Below, piece by piece: positions 6,657 to 14,262 of a stretch of 16,357 bases of DNA (positions are counted from its first letter, which is position 1; each line of letters begins with the position of its first letter). The notes under the pieces are model-generated. The model did no database searches. It saw nothing but the letters and a program-made list of their open reading frames with translations, and had not been told where the DNA came from. The stretch lies in the NCBI GenBank assembly GCA_946633495.1, contig CAMPAX010000028.1:1-16357 (forward strand). The letters are read 5' to 3'. The translations under genes were made by a program, and so were the position numbers. Origin of the DNA: an uncultured Lachnospiraceae bacterium. GTDB taxonomy: Bacteria; Bacillota; Clostridia; Lachnospirales; Lachnospiraceae.

Positions 6657-7499
6657 TCATTTTTCCAATCCAAACGTTCCGTCCGCTTTCAGCACGAACC
6701 GCTCTCCATCCTTTCGAATGGGATGAAACACGCCCCAGTATTCCGGATGTTCTGCCAGGAACTCTCCTCCTACCGAATAGCGTTCCCACATATGCATGGG
6801 AAATGCATGTTTCACCGGAATTCTCTCCAGAAACTCCAAAGGTCCCTGTGACTGTCCTTTGCCCAGTACCGGATCCATGGGAATCATGGCAAGATCGATC
6901 TGCCCCGGCTTACCCGAAGCTTCCGCGGAAGTTTCATCCGAACCGACCGCCGCCGGGCTCCGATTTACTCCAAGAACAGCCCCTTTAAGCTTTTCCAGCT
7001 CAGCAAGGTAGTCCTTCTGCATCTTGGCATTTTGAGACAGCGGCACATGTGTCCAGCACCAGTCATTCAGATCTCCTGCATGGAACACCACTCTTCCGCC
7101 GGCCTCTATCAGGAAGCTTACTCCCAGATCCGTGGAACCGAACGCCTCCACCCGAAAGCCCGGAAATGTGTACTCGATCCCGGGACTGATCCACCGAATC
7201 TCCGGGGGGGCGATCTCCATTTCCTGCACAGCCTCACGGCACAGTCTCTCCGATATATCATCCGACAGGATGTAAACCGTCCTCGGATATTTGCGTATCA
7301 GCTGGAAGATCACCGTAGAAAAATGATCATAATGCCCGTGACTTGCAAAGACATAGAGCGGTTTCTCCGGATCAAGCTCCGGCAGTTCTCCCTGATAATA
7401 ATCAAAGAGCAGATACCCCTCCGGCAGTTCTACCAGAAAGGAGCTGTGATAGATAAACTGCACTCTGATCTCTTTTTGATTCTCATTTACGTACTGCAT
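6657..7499 (-). CDS. Metallo-beta-lactamase-fold hydrolase
   Basis: The 280-residue protein has the metal-binding signature HGHYDH (54-59), a further histidine in FHAGD (139-143) and a late histidine in MHMWERY (235-241). These mark the metallo-beta-lactamase fold, closest in feel to the UlaG-like or YtnP-like soluble hydrolases rather than to beta-lactamases; the substrate is not predictable. Residues about 178-200 are a Ser/Ala/Gly/Glu-rich segment that looks like a flexible loop inserted between two core strands. AAAGGA lies 6 nt before the ATG, and the gene starts only 9 nt after the gpmI stop, so the two are almost certainly co-transcribed. No clear terminator separates it from the TPP leader downstream. 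No signal peptide is visible, suggesting a cytoplasmic location. Confidence 0.88.
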   Translation of the reverse strand: MQYVNENQKEIRVQFIYHSSFLVELPEGYLLFDYYQGELPELDPEKPLYVFASHGHYDHFSTVIFQLIRKYPRTVYILSDDISERLCREAVQEMEIAPPEIRWISPGIEYTFPGFRVEAFGSTDLGVSFLIEAGGRVVFHAGDLNDWCWTHVPLSQNAKMQKDYLAELEKLKGAVLGVNRSPAAVGSDETSAEASGKPGQIDLAMIPMDPVLGKGQSQGPLEFLERIPVKHAFPMHMWERYSVGGEFLAEHPEYWGVFHPIRKDGERFVLKADGTFGLEK

Positions 7500-7508
7500 A
7501 GGATTCCT

Positions 7509-9098
7509 TTACTTCTTGATCAGGAGTGACTGACCTGTCATATCCGACGGTTTGGGCATCTCCATGATCTCCAGAAGGGTAGGAACGATATCGCACAGCT
7601 TGCCGCCCTCTTTCAGGGTGTAGGCCGGATCGTAGTTATACAGGATGAACGGAACCGGATTCGTCGTATGTGCCGTGTGAGGTGCACCGGTTTCATAATT
7701 CAGCATCTGCTCACAGTTTCCGTGGTCAGCGCAGATAAATAATACGCCATCCTTCTCTTTCACTGCTTCCACTGCGGAACCTACACATGCATCCACACAT
7801 TCTACCGCCGCAATGGCTGCGGAAAGGACGCCGGTATGACCCACCATGTCGGGGTTTGCAAAGTTAATGATGATCACATCATACTTGTCGGAACGGATCG
7901 CCTCATTCAGCTTCTCGCTTACCTCCGGAGCACTCATTTCCGGCTGCAGATCGTAAGTTGCCACAGCAGGGGAGTTTACCAGGATACGGTCCTCGTCCTT
8001 ATTCGGCTCCTCAATTCCGCCATTGAAGAAGAAGGTTACATGCGCATATTTCTCTGTCTCAGCCAGACGCAGCTGCTTTAAGCCGTTGGCTGCCAGATAT
8101 TCGCCAAAGGTATTCCTGATCTCCTGCTTCTTAAATGCCACCAGCTTATTCGGGATGGTCTCGTCATAATCCTTGAAGCAAACATAGCAAAGCGGCATGA
8201 AACCATTTGCACGCTTCAGGAACTTGATGCACTTGGTATCGGATGCATCCCCCGGCTGAGCTGCGATATCCTCATCGGAGAAGCAGAATGCCTTGGTAAT
8301 CTCACGTGCCCGGTCGGGACGGAAATTGAAGAAGATCACGGAATCATTCGGTTTCACGAGAGATACCGGAGCCCCTGCCTCGTCCACGATCACGGTAGGA
8401 AGAACAAACTCATCGGTCACGCCGTTATCATAGGAGTTCTGCATCGCCCGGATGGGATCCGTCTCCTTCACGCCTTCACCGAGAACCAGGGAATCGTATG
8501 CCTTCTGAATACGGTCCCAGTTATTGTCACGATCCATTGCATAATAACGTCCGGACAGGGACGCCACCTTGCCCACACCGATCTTTGCCGCCTCATCCAA
8601 CAGCTGCTGCAGATAGTCCTTGCCGCTGGCCGGAGGTGTATCCCGTCCATCAAAGAAGGGATGCAGATATACCCGCTCGAAGCCCTGACGCTTGCAAAGC
8701 TCCAGGATCGCATACAGGTGGGTGTTGTGGCTGTGAACACCTCCATCGGACAGAAGTCCCCAAAGATGCAGATCCGAATCATTCTTCCTGCAGTTTTCGA
8801 TGGCTGCCAGAAGCTCTTCATTTTCAAAGAACTCTCCATCCTGGATCAGCTTGGTGATGAGGGTCAGATCCTGATAAATGATCCGGCCGGAGCCCATGTT
8901 CATATGACCGACTTCGGAGTTTCCCATCTGTCCGTCCGGAAGTCCGACTGCCATGCCGGAAGCCAGGCCGGGAACGAAAGGACATTCCGCCATCAGCTTG
9001 TCCAGATTCGGTGTTTTTGCCAAATAGGCAGCATTTGCCTCGTGATTGTCGGAAAGGCCGAAACCATCCAGGATCATAAGTACGATCGGTTTTCTCAT
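7509..9098 (-). CDS. gpmI: 2,3-bisphosphoglycerate-independent phosphoglycerate mutase
   Basis: The cofactor-independent mutase interconverts 3- and 2-phosphoglycerate in glycolysis and gluconeogenesis, using two Mn ions and a phosphoserine intermediate. The 529-residue protein is close to the family length of about 510. Visible motifs are LMILDGFG (D11 at the metal site), GQMGNSEVGHMN with the catalytic serine S61, SDGGVHSHNTH (near 118-127), GRYYAMDRDNNWDR (near 183-196), FRPDRAREI (near 259-267), NPDMVGH and ADHGN carrying late metal ligands (near 415-421 and 457-461), and APHTAHTTNP. AGAGGAG lies 6 nt before the ATG. It has a candidate promoter upstream at the end of the DUF4250 gene and is followed by the metallo-beta-lactamase-fold gene in the same unit. 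Confidence 0.97.
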   Translation of the reverse strand: MRKPIVLMILDGFGLSDNHEANAAYLAKTPNLDKLMAECPFVPGLASGMAVGLPDGQMGNSEVGHMNMGSGRIIYQDLTLITKLIQDGEFFENEELLAAIENCRKNDSDLHLWGLLSDGGVHSHNTHLYAILELCKRQGFERVYLHPFFDGRDTPPASGKDYLQQLLDEAAKIGVGKVASLSGRYYAMDRDNNWDRIQKAYDSLVLGEGVKETDPIRAMQNSYDNGVTDEFVLPTVIVDEAGAPVSLVKPNDSVIFFNFRPDRAREITKAFCFSDEDIAAQPGDASDTKCIKFLKRANGFMPLCYVCFKDYDETIPNKLVAFKKQEIRNTFGEYLAANGLKQLRLAETEKYAHVTFFFNGGIEEPNKDEDRILVNSPAVATYDLQPEMSAPEVSEKLNEAIRSDKYDVIIINFANPDMVGHTGVLSAAIAAVECVDACVGSAVEAVKEKDGVLFICADHGNCEQMLNYETGAPHTAHTTNPVPFILYNYDPAYTLKEGGKLCDIVPTLLEIMEMPKPSDMTGQSLLIKK

Positions 9099-9117
9099 TC
9101 TATTCTCCTCTCATATT

Positions 9118-9154
9118 GAAATCAGTAACTAAAATCGAAATCAGTAACTAAATC
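9118..9154. repeat. Tandem 18/19-bp repeat in the gpmI leader
   Basis: GAAATCAGTAACTAAAATC (9118-9136) is immediately followed by GAAATCAGTAACTAAATC (9137-9154), identical apart from one missing A. The pair lies between the candidate gpmI promoter and its ribosome binding site, in the transcribed leader. Confidence 0.85.
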
Positions 9155-9168
9155 ATATCCGAAGAGAC

Positions 9169-9197
9169 ATTCTACCATACTTACGCCCGAATCACAA
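9169..9197 (-). promoter_or_regulatory. Extended -10 promoter for gpmI
   Basis: On the minus strand TTGTGA (9192-9197) is followed by 17 nt and TAGAAT (9169-9174). TG one base upstream gives an extended -10 (TGGTAGAAT). The -35 lies in the last codons of the DUF4250 gene. The start would be near 9162, giving a leader of about 65 nt that includes the tandem repeat. Confidence 0.55.
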
Positions 9198-9366
9198 ACT
9201 GATTCTTTTCGGAATCATAAAAATATCCGGCCTGTTCCAACTTCTGCCTGATTTCCTCCTCATTTACCGATTCCGCAGCCGACAGTTCGGAAAGCGACGG
9301 ATAAAGATCCCGAAGCTTCATATTTGTCCAGCTGAGCAGCATAAACGGGTCTTTGGGTGCTGACAT
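9181..9366 (-). CDS. DUF4250 family small protein
   Basis: The 61-residue protein begins SAPKDPFMLLSWTNMKLRD and continues with a YPSL-LSEL segment, an EEEIRQKLEQAGY helix and a YDSEKNQFVI end. This is the pattern I recognise as DUF4250, a small Clostridia protein of unknown function. The fold looks like a short helical domain. GGAGG lies 8 nt before the ATG, and the gene starts 21 nt after the reductase stop, so it is probably the second gene of that transcript. The gpmI promoter overlaps its 3' end. No catalytic residues or membrane segments are apparent. Confidence 0.82.
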   Translation of the reverse strand: MSAPKDPFMLLSWTNMKLRDLYPSLSELSAAESVNEEEIRQKLEQAGYFYDSEKNQFVIRA

Positions 9367-9387
9367 TTTGATACCTCCATCCTTAGC

Positions 9388-10506
9388 TCAGTCCGGACGA
9401 TCCTCAAACCGGGCAGCCACTTCCTGCAAATGCCTGATAATGGGAAGATGCTGCGGACAGATCCCTTCGCACTGACCGCACTGTATACAATCGCTGGCCT
9501 TTCCATGGGTCTTGGTCAGATTATCATAGTATTCACCCTGAGGCGTCCACCCTTTACCTTCCACCTCCTGAAGCTCGGCGTTATACAGCGTAAAATACTT
9601 CGGAATGGGAATCTGCATCGGGCAGCCGTCCACACAGTAGCTGCAGGCGGTACAGGGAATGGCGATATCTCCGTTGATGATGGAGACCGCTTTCCAGATC
9701 CGCTTTAATTCTTCCTCATTTACAGGAGCCATATCCTGCATATAGGATGTGTTATCCTCCACCTGGGCAAGCGTACTCATACCCGACAGAACAAATCGTA
9801 CATTGGGCTGGCTGGCAGCAAAACGAATCGCCCAGGAGGGAACAGATGCATCCGGGTTATATTCCCGGAACAGCCGTTCCACCGCCTCCGGAACAGCCGC
9901 AAGGGTTCCTCCCTTTACCGGTTCCATGACCGTAACCGGCTTCCCGTGTTTTGTCGCCACTTCATAACATTTACGGGACTGGATCCCCGCACTGTTCCAG
10001 TCCAGATAATTGATCTGCAGCTGGACAAATTCCATCTCCGGGTGTTCCGTCAGCACCTTATCCAGAAGCTCCGGACCGTCATGGAAGGAGAAGCCCATCT
10101 CCCGGATCTGACCTGCTTTCTTCTTTTCTGCGATCCATCCCCAGACATCCAGTCTGTCATACGTTTCAATGGAATGACTGTTTACGTCATGAACCAGATA
10201 ATAATCGAAGAAATCCACTCCGCATTTCTTCAGCTGTCCTTCAAATACCGTATCCCTCTCTTCTTTCGAATGGAAGAATGCGGAATGAAGCTTTGTCGCC
10301 AGCGTATACGAATCTCTGGGGTAGCGGTCCACCAGGGCCTCTTTCGATGCCGCTTCACTGCGTCCGCCGCAGTACATCAACGCGGTGTCAAAATAGGTGA
10401 AACCTCGTTCGATAAAGAGATCCACCATTTTTTTCACCTGTTCCATATCGATCTTACCGGCCGTCTCCGGAAGTCGCATCAAGCCGAATCCAAGTTTTTT
10501 TGCCAT
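9388..10506 (-). CDS. Aldo/keto reductase with C-terminal 4Fe-4S clusters
   Basis: Residues 1 to about 270 form an aldo/keto reductase barrel with the usual tetrad: D40 and Y45 (FDTALMY), K72 (ATKL) and H106 (YYLVHD). The C-terminal part carries two ferredoxin-like cysteine sets, C285-C288-C291-C295 (CTACSYCVDGCP) and C340-C343-C346-C350 (CIQCGQCEGICP), each of the CxxCxxCxxxCP type for a [4Fe-4S] cluster. This Fe-S-fused family is common in anaerobes; its electron partners and substrates are generally unknown. The ATG at 10506 has AAGGGGG 7 nt before it and fits the family N-terminus (KKLGFGLMRLP). An in-frame ATG at 10548 would add 14 unlikely residues. The DUF4250 gene follows after 21 nt. 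Confidence 0.93.
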   Translation of the reverse strand: MAKKLGFGLMRLPETAGKIDMEQVKKMVDLFIERGFTYFDTALMYCGGRSEAASKEALVDRYPRDSYTLATKLHSAFFHSKEERDTVFEGQLKKCGVDFFDYYLVHDVNSHSIETYDRLDVWGWIAEKKKAGQIREMGFSFHDGPELLDKVLTEHPEMEFVQLQINYLDWNSAGIQSRKCYEVATKHGKPVTVMEPVKGGTLAAVPEAVERLFREYNPDASVPSWAIRFAASQPNVRFVLSGMSTLAQVEDNTSYMQDMAPVNEEELKRIWKAVSIINGDIAIPCTACSYCVDGCPMQIPIPKYFTLYNAELQEVEGKGWTPQGEYYDNLTKTHGKASDCIQCGQCEGICPQHLPIIRHLQEVAARFEDRPD

Positions 10507-10553
10507 GTGATACCCCCTTTTTATGCGTTTGAAACAAAAAACGTCCATATATG

Positions 10554-10584
10554 ATTATAGCAGAAGCACGGGGCTTCTGCTATA
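10554..10584 (-). promoter_or_regulatory. Perfect 12-bp palindrome overlapping an extended -10 box
   Basis: TATAGCAGAAGC and GCTTCTGCTATA (10556-10567 and 10573-10584) form a perfect inverted repeat around a 5-nt loop. On the minus strand the left-edge arm runs into TGCTATAAT, a perfect extended -10 (TATAAT at 10554-10559); no good -35 is seen. It sits about 80 nt after trpA and 48 nt before the reductase ATG. It may be a promoter with an operator, a trp terminator lacking a U-tract, or both. Confidence 0.5.
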
Positions 10585-10664
10585 CGTGATCCTTTGTTTT
10601 TTCCTGAATTATCTTCCTTATGCCGTCTCATCGGCAGTAAATCCATACGGTGCCGGAATGTGAT

Positions 10665-11468
10665 TTACAGATTCCGGACAGCATCCTTCATGGACTTCAC
10701 ATATTCCGCCACATAAGGTGCCGCATCTTTTCCATGCTTTGCAAGAAGCTTGATGATGGCAGAACCAACGATGGCTCCGTCGGAGAGTCCGGCCATTTTT
10801 GCCGCCTGCTCGGGAGTTGAGATACCGAAACCGACGGCGCAGGGAACGTCCGTATTCTCCCGGATCACCTTTACGATGGAACCAAGATCTGTCGTGATCT
10901 CACTTCTGGTTCCGGTGACACCCAGGCTGGACACCACATAGATAAAGCCTTCCGCTTCCTTTGCGATCATGGCGATGCGATTATCCGAAGTGGGGGCGAT
11001 GAGCGAGATCAGCTTCACATCGTATTTCCTGCAGATGGGCAGGAACTCCTCCTTCTCCTCATAGGGAAGATCCGGCAGGATCAGTCCGTCGACCCCGACT
11101 TCACTGCAGGTTTTGATAAACTTCTCCGCATCATAGGAAAAAACCACATTTGCATAGGTCATGAAGACCATAGGAACCGTAACGTCCTTCCGAAGATCAC
11201 GAACAAGATCAAAAACCTGATCCGTGGTAACGCCTCCGGACAGAGCACGAAGATTCGCCCCCTGGATCACCGGTCCCTCCGCCGTAGGATCCGAGAAAGG
11301 AATTCCAAGCTCGATCAGATCCGCTCCCGCTTCCACCATGGCCCGTACAACTGCCGCCGTGGTTCCAAGATCCGGATCTCCGCAGGTTATAAAGGGGATA
11401 AATGCTTTCTTTTTGCTGAACGCGCTTTGTATGCGGTTTGTCTGATTGATACTTCCGATCTCACTCAT
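10665..11468 (-). CDS. trpA: Tryptophan synthase alpha subunit
   Basis: TrpA cleaves indole-3-glycerol phosphate to indole and glyceraldehyde 3-phosphate and passes indole to TrpB. The 267-residue TIM-barrel protein shows FIPFITCGDPD (23-33), the catalytic glutamate E53 in IELGIPFSDP, FMTYANV, a LPDLPYEE loop and GFGISTPEQA near the phosphate-binding end. At the position of the second catalytic acid (Asp60 of the Salmonella enzyme, in the ADGP motif) this protein has Glu64 (TAEGP). The ATG at 11468 overlaps the trpB stop (ATGAGTGA, 8 nt) and has GGGGAGG 6 nt upstream; it was preferred to the start at 11504. It is the last gene of the trp operon, and no U-tract terminator follows closely. Confidence 0.96.
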   Translation of the reverse strand: MSEIGSINQTNRIQSAFSKKKAFIPFITCGDPDLGTTAAVVRAMVEAGADLIELGIPFSDPTAEGPVIQGANLRALSGGVTTDQVFDLVRDLRKDVTVPMVFMTYANVVFSYDAEKFIKTCSEVGVDGLILPDLPYEEKEEFLPICRKYDVKLISLIAPTSDNRIAMIAKEAEGFIYVVSSLGVTGTRSEITTDLGSIVKVIRENTDVPCAVGFGISTPEQAAKMAGLSDGAIVGSAIIKLLAKHGKDAAPYVAEYVKSMKDAVRNL

Positions 11469-12651
11469 GGATGTCCTCCCCTCTGTAACGTGCGATAGCT
11501 GCACAGTCCTTATCTCCCCGTCCGGAAATGGTGATCACTATGATCTTATCCTTCTCCAGTGTGGGGGCCAGCTTCCGTGCATAAGCAACCGCATGCGCGG
11601 ACTCGATGGCGGGGATGATCCCTTCCGTTTTTGCAAGATATTCAAATGCCTGAACCGCTTCCTCATCCGTTACAGGTACATATTCCGCTCTTCCGATATC
11701 GTGCAGCCATGCATGCTCCGGTCCGACTCCGGGATAGTCCAGACCGGCGGAGATAGAATATACCGGTGCGATCTGTCCATATTTATCCTGACAGAAATAG
11801 GATTTCATCCCGTGGAAGATTCCCAGACGTCCCGTGGCGATGGTAGCTGCCGTTTCAAAGGTATCGATGCCTCTGCCTGCCGCTTCGCAGCCGATGAGAC
11901 GAACACCCTTATCCTCGATAAAATGATAGAAGCTTCCGATGGCATTGGAGCCGCCGCCAACACAGGCAATGACTGCATCCGGAAGACGCCCTTCCTTCTC
12001 CTGCATCTGCTCCTTGATCTCCCTGGAGATCACAGCCTGGAAATCACGAACAATGGTTGGGAACGGGTGCGGTCCCATAACCGAACCCAGGCAGTAATGC
12101 GTATCCGCAATCCTGGAAGTCCACTCCCTCATGGCCTCGGACACTGCATCCTTCAAGGTCCGGGTTCCTGTCTTCACAGGGATCACCTCCGCCCCTAAAA
12201 GACGCATCCGGTAAACATTCAGAGCCTGACGAATGGTATCCTCCTCACCCATGAACACAACACATTCCATTCCCATAAGTGCCGCAGCTGTGGCTGTCGC
12301 CACTCCATGCTGCCCGGCACCGGTCTCTGCGATAAGACGGGTCTTTCCCATCTTCTTTGCCAAAAGCGCCTGTCCCAGCACATTATTGATCTTATGGGCC
12401 CCGGTATGATTCAGATCCTCTCTTTTCAGATAGATCTTTGCACCATTTAGATCCTTTGTCATCTTCTCCGCATAATAAAGACGGGAAGGTCTTCCTGCGT
12501 ATTCATTAAAAAGTTCCGTAAGCTCCCGGTTAAAATCCGGATCATTTTTGAAATGATTGTAGGCTTCTTCCAGCTCGATCACGGCGTTCATCAACGTTTC
12601 CGGAATGTACTGCCCGCCGTGGATTCCGAAACGTCCGTTTGGATTCGTCAT
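11461..12651 (-). CDS. trpB: Tryptophan synthase beta subunit
   Basis: TrpB condenses indole with serine in a PLP-dependent reaction. The protein is 396 residues from the ATG at 12651, the normal length. It has NPNGRFGIHGGQYIPETL at the N-terminus, the PLP lysine K87 in HTGAHKINN, the catalytic glutamate E109 in AETGAGQHG and the phosphate-binding GGGSNAIG (232-239). These are hallmarks of the TrpB1 type that pairs with TrpA. A GTG at 12660 is an alternative start; the ATG matches homologues better and has GAGAG about 10 nt upstream. The gene follows trpF by 29 nt and overlaps trpA by 8 nt, as is common for coupled synthesis of the two subunits. Confidence 0.97.
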   Translation of the reverse strand: MTNPNGRFGIHGGQYIPETLMNAVIELEEAYNHFKNDPDFNRELTELFNEYAGRPSRLYYAEKMTKDLNGAKIYLKREDLNHTGAHKINNVLGQALLAKKMGKTRLIAETGAGQHGVATATAAALMGMECVVFMGEEDTIRQALNVYRMRLLGAEVIPVKTGTRTLKDAVSEAMREWTSRIADTHYCLGSVMGPHPFPTIVRDFQAVISREIKEQMQEKEGRLPDAVIACVGGGSNAIGSFYHFIEDKGVRLIGCEAAGRGIDTFETAATIATGRLGIFHGMKSYFCQDKYGQIAPVYSISAGLDYPGVGPEHAWLHDIGRAEYVPVTDEEAVQAFEYLAKTEGIIPAIESAHAVAYARKLAPTLEKDKIIVITISGRGDKDCAAIARYRGEDIHE

Positions 12652-12680
12652 TTTTCTCACACTCTCTTTACATCAGATTA

Positions 12681-13322
12681 TTATTCTCTCTCTTCATTCA
12701 GATTCCTGACCTGGTCCGTGAAATTGGCCATTTTCAGAGGATCCTTTCTTCCGGCAGTTTCGATCCCGGAGCTTACATCCACTGCAAAAGGATGCAGTTT
12801 CCGGACCGCCTCCCGTACATTCCCGGGGTCTAATCCCCCCGCCAGAAAATACGGTCTTGAAAATCCCTCCAGCAGCTCCCAGTCAAATAAAGTTCCGGTA
12901 CCCCCGCTTCCGGAGTCCAACAGGATATAATCCGCTTCACTCCTTTCAGCCGCCGCAAGATCCTCCCCTGTATCAACCCGAAATGCCTGAATGATCGGGG
13001 CTTCCGTCAGCTTGCGAAGGTTTCGGATGTACTCCGCATCCTCCCCTCCATGGAGCTGAGCATAATCAATGGTTCCGTTATGAAGCAGACTTGCAATACG
13101 TTCCGGATCCTCCCGAACGAAAACGCCCACCTTGATGATCCCCGGCTCCAGATAGGACTTCAGCAGCTCTGCCTGCCGCTCCGTGACTGCCCTTCTGCTC
13201 TTTTTCGCAAAGACAAAACCGATATAATCGGGTCTGAGTTCATTTGCATGCTCCACATCCTTTGTGGTACGGAGTCCACAGAATTTGATCTTTGTACTGC
13301 CTTTGACATAGCTTTCCATCAT
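12681..13322 (-). CDS. trpF: Phosphoribosylanthranilate isomerase
   Basis: TrpF performs the Amadori rearrangement of phosphoribosylanthranilate, the third committed step to tryptophan. The protein is 213 residues from the ATG at 13322. It shows IKFCGLRTTKDV with the catalytic cysteine C15, QLHGGED (89-95), LLDSGSGGTG with the catalytic aspartate D136, LAGGLDPGNV (160-169) and VDVSSGIE (181-188). AGGTGG lies about 7 nt before the first of two adjacent ATG codons; GTG at 13331 is a less likely start. It is a free-standing TrpF rather than a TrpC-TrpF fusion. A 99-nt gap holding a palindromic repeat separates it from trpC upstream. Confidence 0.95.
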   Translation of the reverse strand: MMESYVKGSTKIKFCGLRTTKDVEHANELRPDYIGFVFAKKSRRAVTERQAELLKSYLEPGIIKVGVFVREDPERIASLLHNGTIDYAQLHGGEDAEYIRNLRKLTEAPIIQAFRVDTGEDLAAAERSEADYILLDSGSGGTGTLFDWELLEGFSRPYFLAGGLDPGNVREAVRKLHPFAVDVSSGIETAGRKDPLKMANFTDQVRNLNEERE

Positions 13323-13359
13323 AATGCCCACCTGCTTTCATCCATTTTCATACAGCATA

Positions 13360-13420
13360 ATACTATATGATACAGGGGTCAAAGGGTATTTGGCCCCATC
13401 CGATGATACTATATCATATT
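13360..13420. repeat. Palindromic repeat element between trpC and trpF
   Basis: The core GGGGTCAAA (13375-13383) pairs with TTTGGCCCC (13389-13397) around a GGGTA loop. It is flanked by ATATGATA (13365-13372) and TATCATAT (13412-13419), which can form an outer stem. ATACTATAT also occurs directly on both sides (from 13362 and from 13407). No U-tract follows on the minus strand, so it is not a standard terminator. It resembles a short interspersed palindromic element, but only one copy is in this window. Confidence 0.6.
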
Positions 13421-13421
13421 T

Positions 13422-14222
13422 TCAGTTTCCTTGTTCCGGTTCAAGACTATCCTTTAGTTCCGCAAGCCTTTCCTTCTTATCTTCTGCCCGCATCAGAGCC
13501 TCACCCACCAGCACTGCGTCAACTCCGCAGTCCTTTAACAAACGGACATCCTCCGGTGTGCTGACGCCGCTCTCCGACACGAAGATCACTTCTTCCGGAA
13601 CAAGGCTTCGAAGCCTTCGGCTGTTTTCCGTATCCACGGAGAAATCCTTCAGATTCCGGTTATTTACACCTAAGATCTTTGCCCCGGTTCGAAGTGCCAT
13701 GTTCACTTCGGCCTCATCATGTGTTTCCACCAGTACCGAAAGGCCGAGGGACTCTGCGATGGCATGATACTCTGAAAGCTGCGTCTCGGAAAGAATGGAG
13801 CAGATCAAAAGAACCGCCGAAGCTCCCAATACCTTTGCCTCGTAGATCATATACGGATCCACCGTAAAATCCTTGCGAAGGCAGGGAATTTGAACATTTT
13901 CCGCGATTTCCCGAAGATACCGGTCGCTTCCCAAAAACCATTTCGGTTCCGTAAGGACGGAGATGGCATCCGCACCTGCCGCTTCATATTCCTTTGCAAT
14001 GGACAGATATGGAAAATCCGCTGCGATCAGCCCTTTGGACGGAGAGGCTTTCTTGCATTCACAGATAAAGGAAATGCCTTCCCGCCGAAGGGCACTTAAA
14101 AAAGGAAAACTGCCCTTCGGAAGACTTTCTGCCTGTCTTCGGAGCTCAGCTTCCGAACTCCGGCTCTTTGCCATAGCCACACGTTCTTTTGCATGTTCTG
14201 CCAGTTGATCCAGTATCGTCAT
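13422..14222 (-). CDS. trpC: Indole-3-glycerol phosphate synthase
   Basis: TrpC closes the indole ring, converting carboxyphenylaminodeoxyribulose phosphate to indole-3-glycerol phosphate. The 266-residue TIM-barrel protein carries ICECKKASPSKG (53-64, with the catalytic E55 and K57), AGADAISVLTEP (82-93), PCLRKDF (113-119, catalytic lysine K117), VET (165-167), GVNNRNL (185-191) and VSESGV (215-220). The ATG at 14222 is preceded by GAGGAAGCAGGA and matches the family N-terminus (MTILDQL); the GTG at 14240 was rejected. It starts 40 nt after the trpD stop and is monofunctional, since trpF is a separate gene. Confidence 0.96.
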   Translation of the reverse strand: MTILDQLAEHAKERVAMAKSRSSEAELRRQAESLPKGSFPFLSALRREGISFICECKKASPSKGLIAADFPYLSIAKEYEAAGADAISVLTEPKWFLGSDRYLREIAENVQIPCLRKDFTVDPYMIYEAKVLGASAVLLICSILSETQLSEYHAIAESLGLSVLVETHDEAEVNMALRTGAKILGVNNRNLKDFSVDTENSRRLRSLVPEEVIFVSESGVSTPEDVRLLKDCGVDAVLVGEALMRAEDKKERLAELKDSLEPEQGN

Positions 14223-14262
14223 TTTCCTGCTTCCTCTCACTCCCGCACTGTGTCCGATGACA

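Noticed and set aside
6600..6660. Promoter directly before the TPP riboswitch
   Set aside because: No -35/-10 pair with acceptable match and spacing could be found by eye, so none is called; the true start may lie within the hydrolase gene.
10507..10548. Upstream start for the aldo/keto reductase
   Set aside because: It adds 14 residues with no homology and would overlap the candidate promoter's start site; the ATG at 10506 has a strong ribosome binding site.
10585..10664. Terminator right after trpA
   Set aside because: TGCCG/CGGCA can pair over 5 bp, but no U-tract follows, so it does not meet the standard for an intrinsic terminator.
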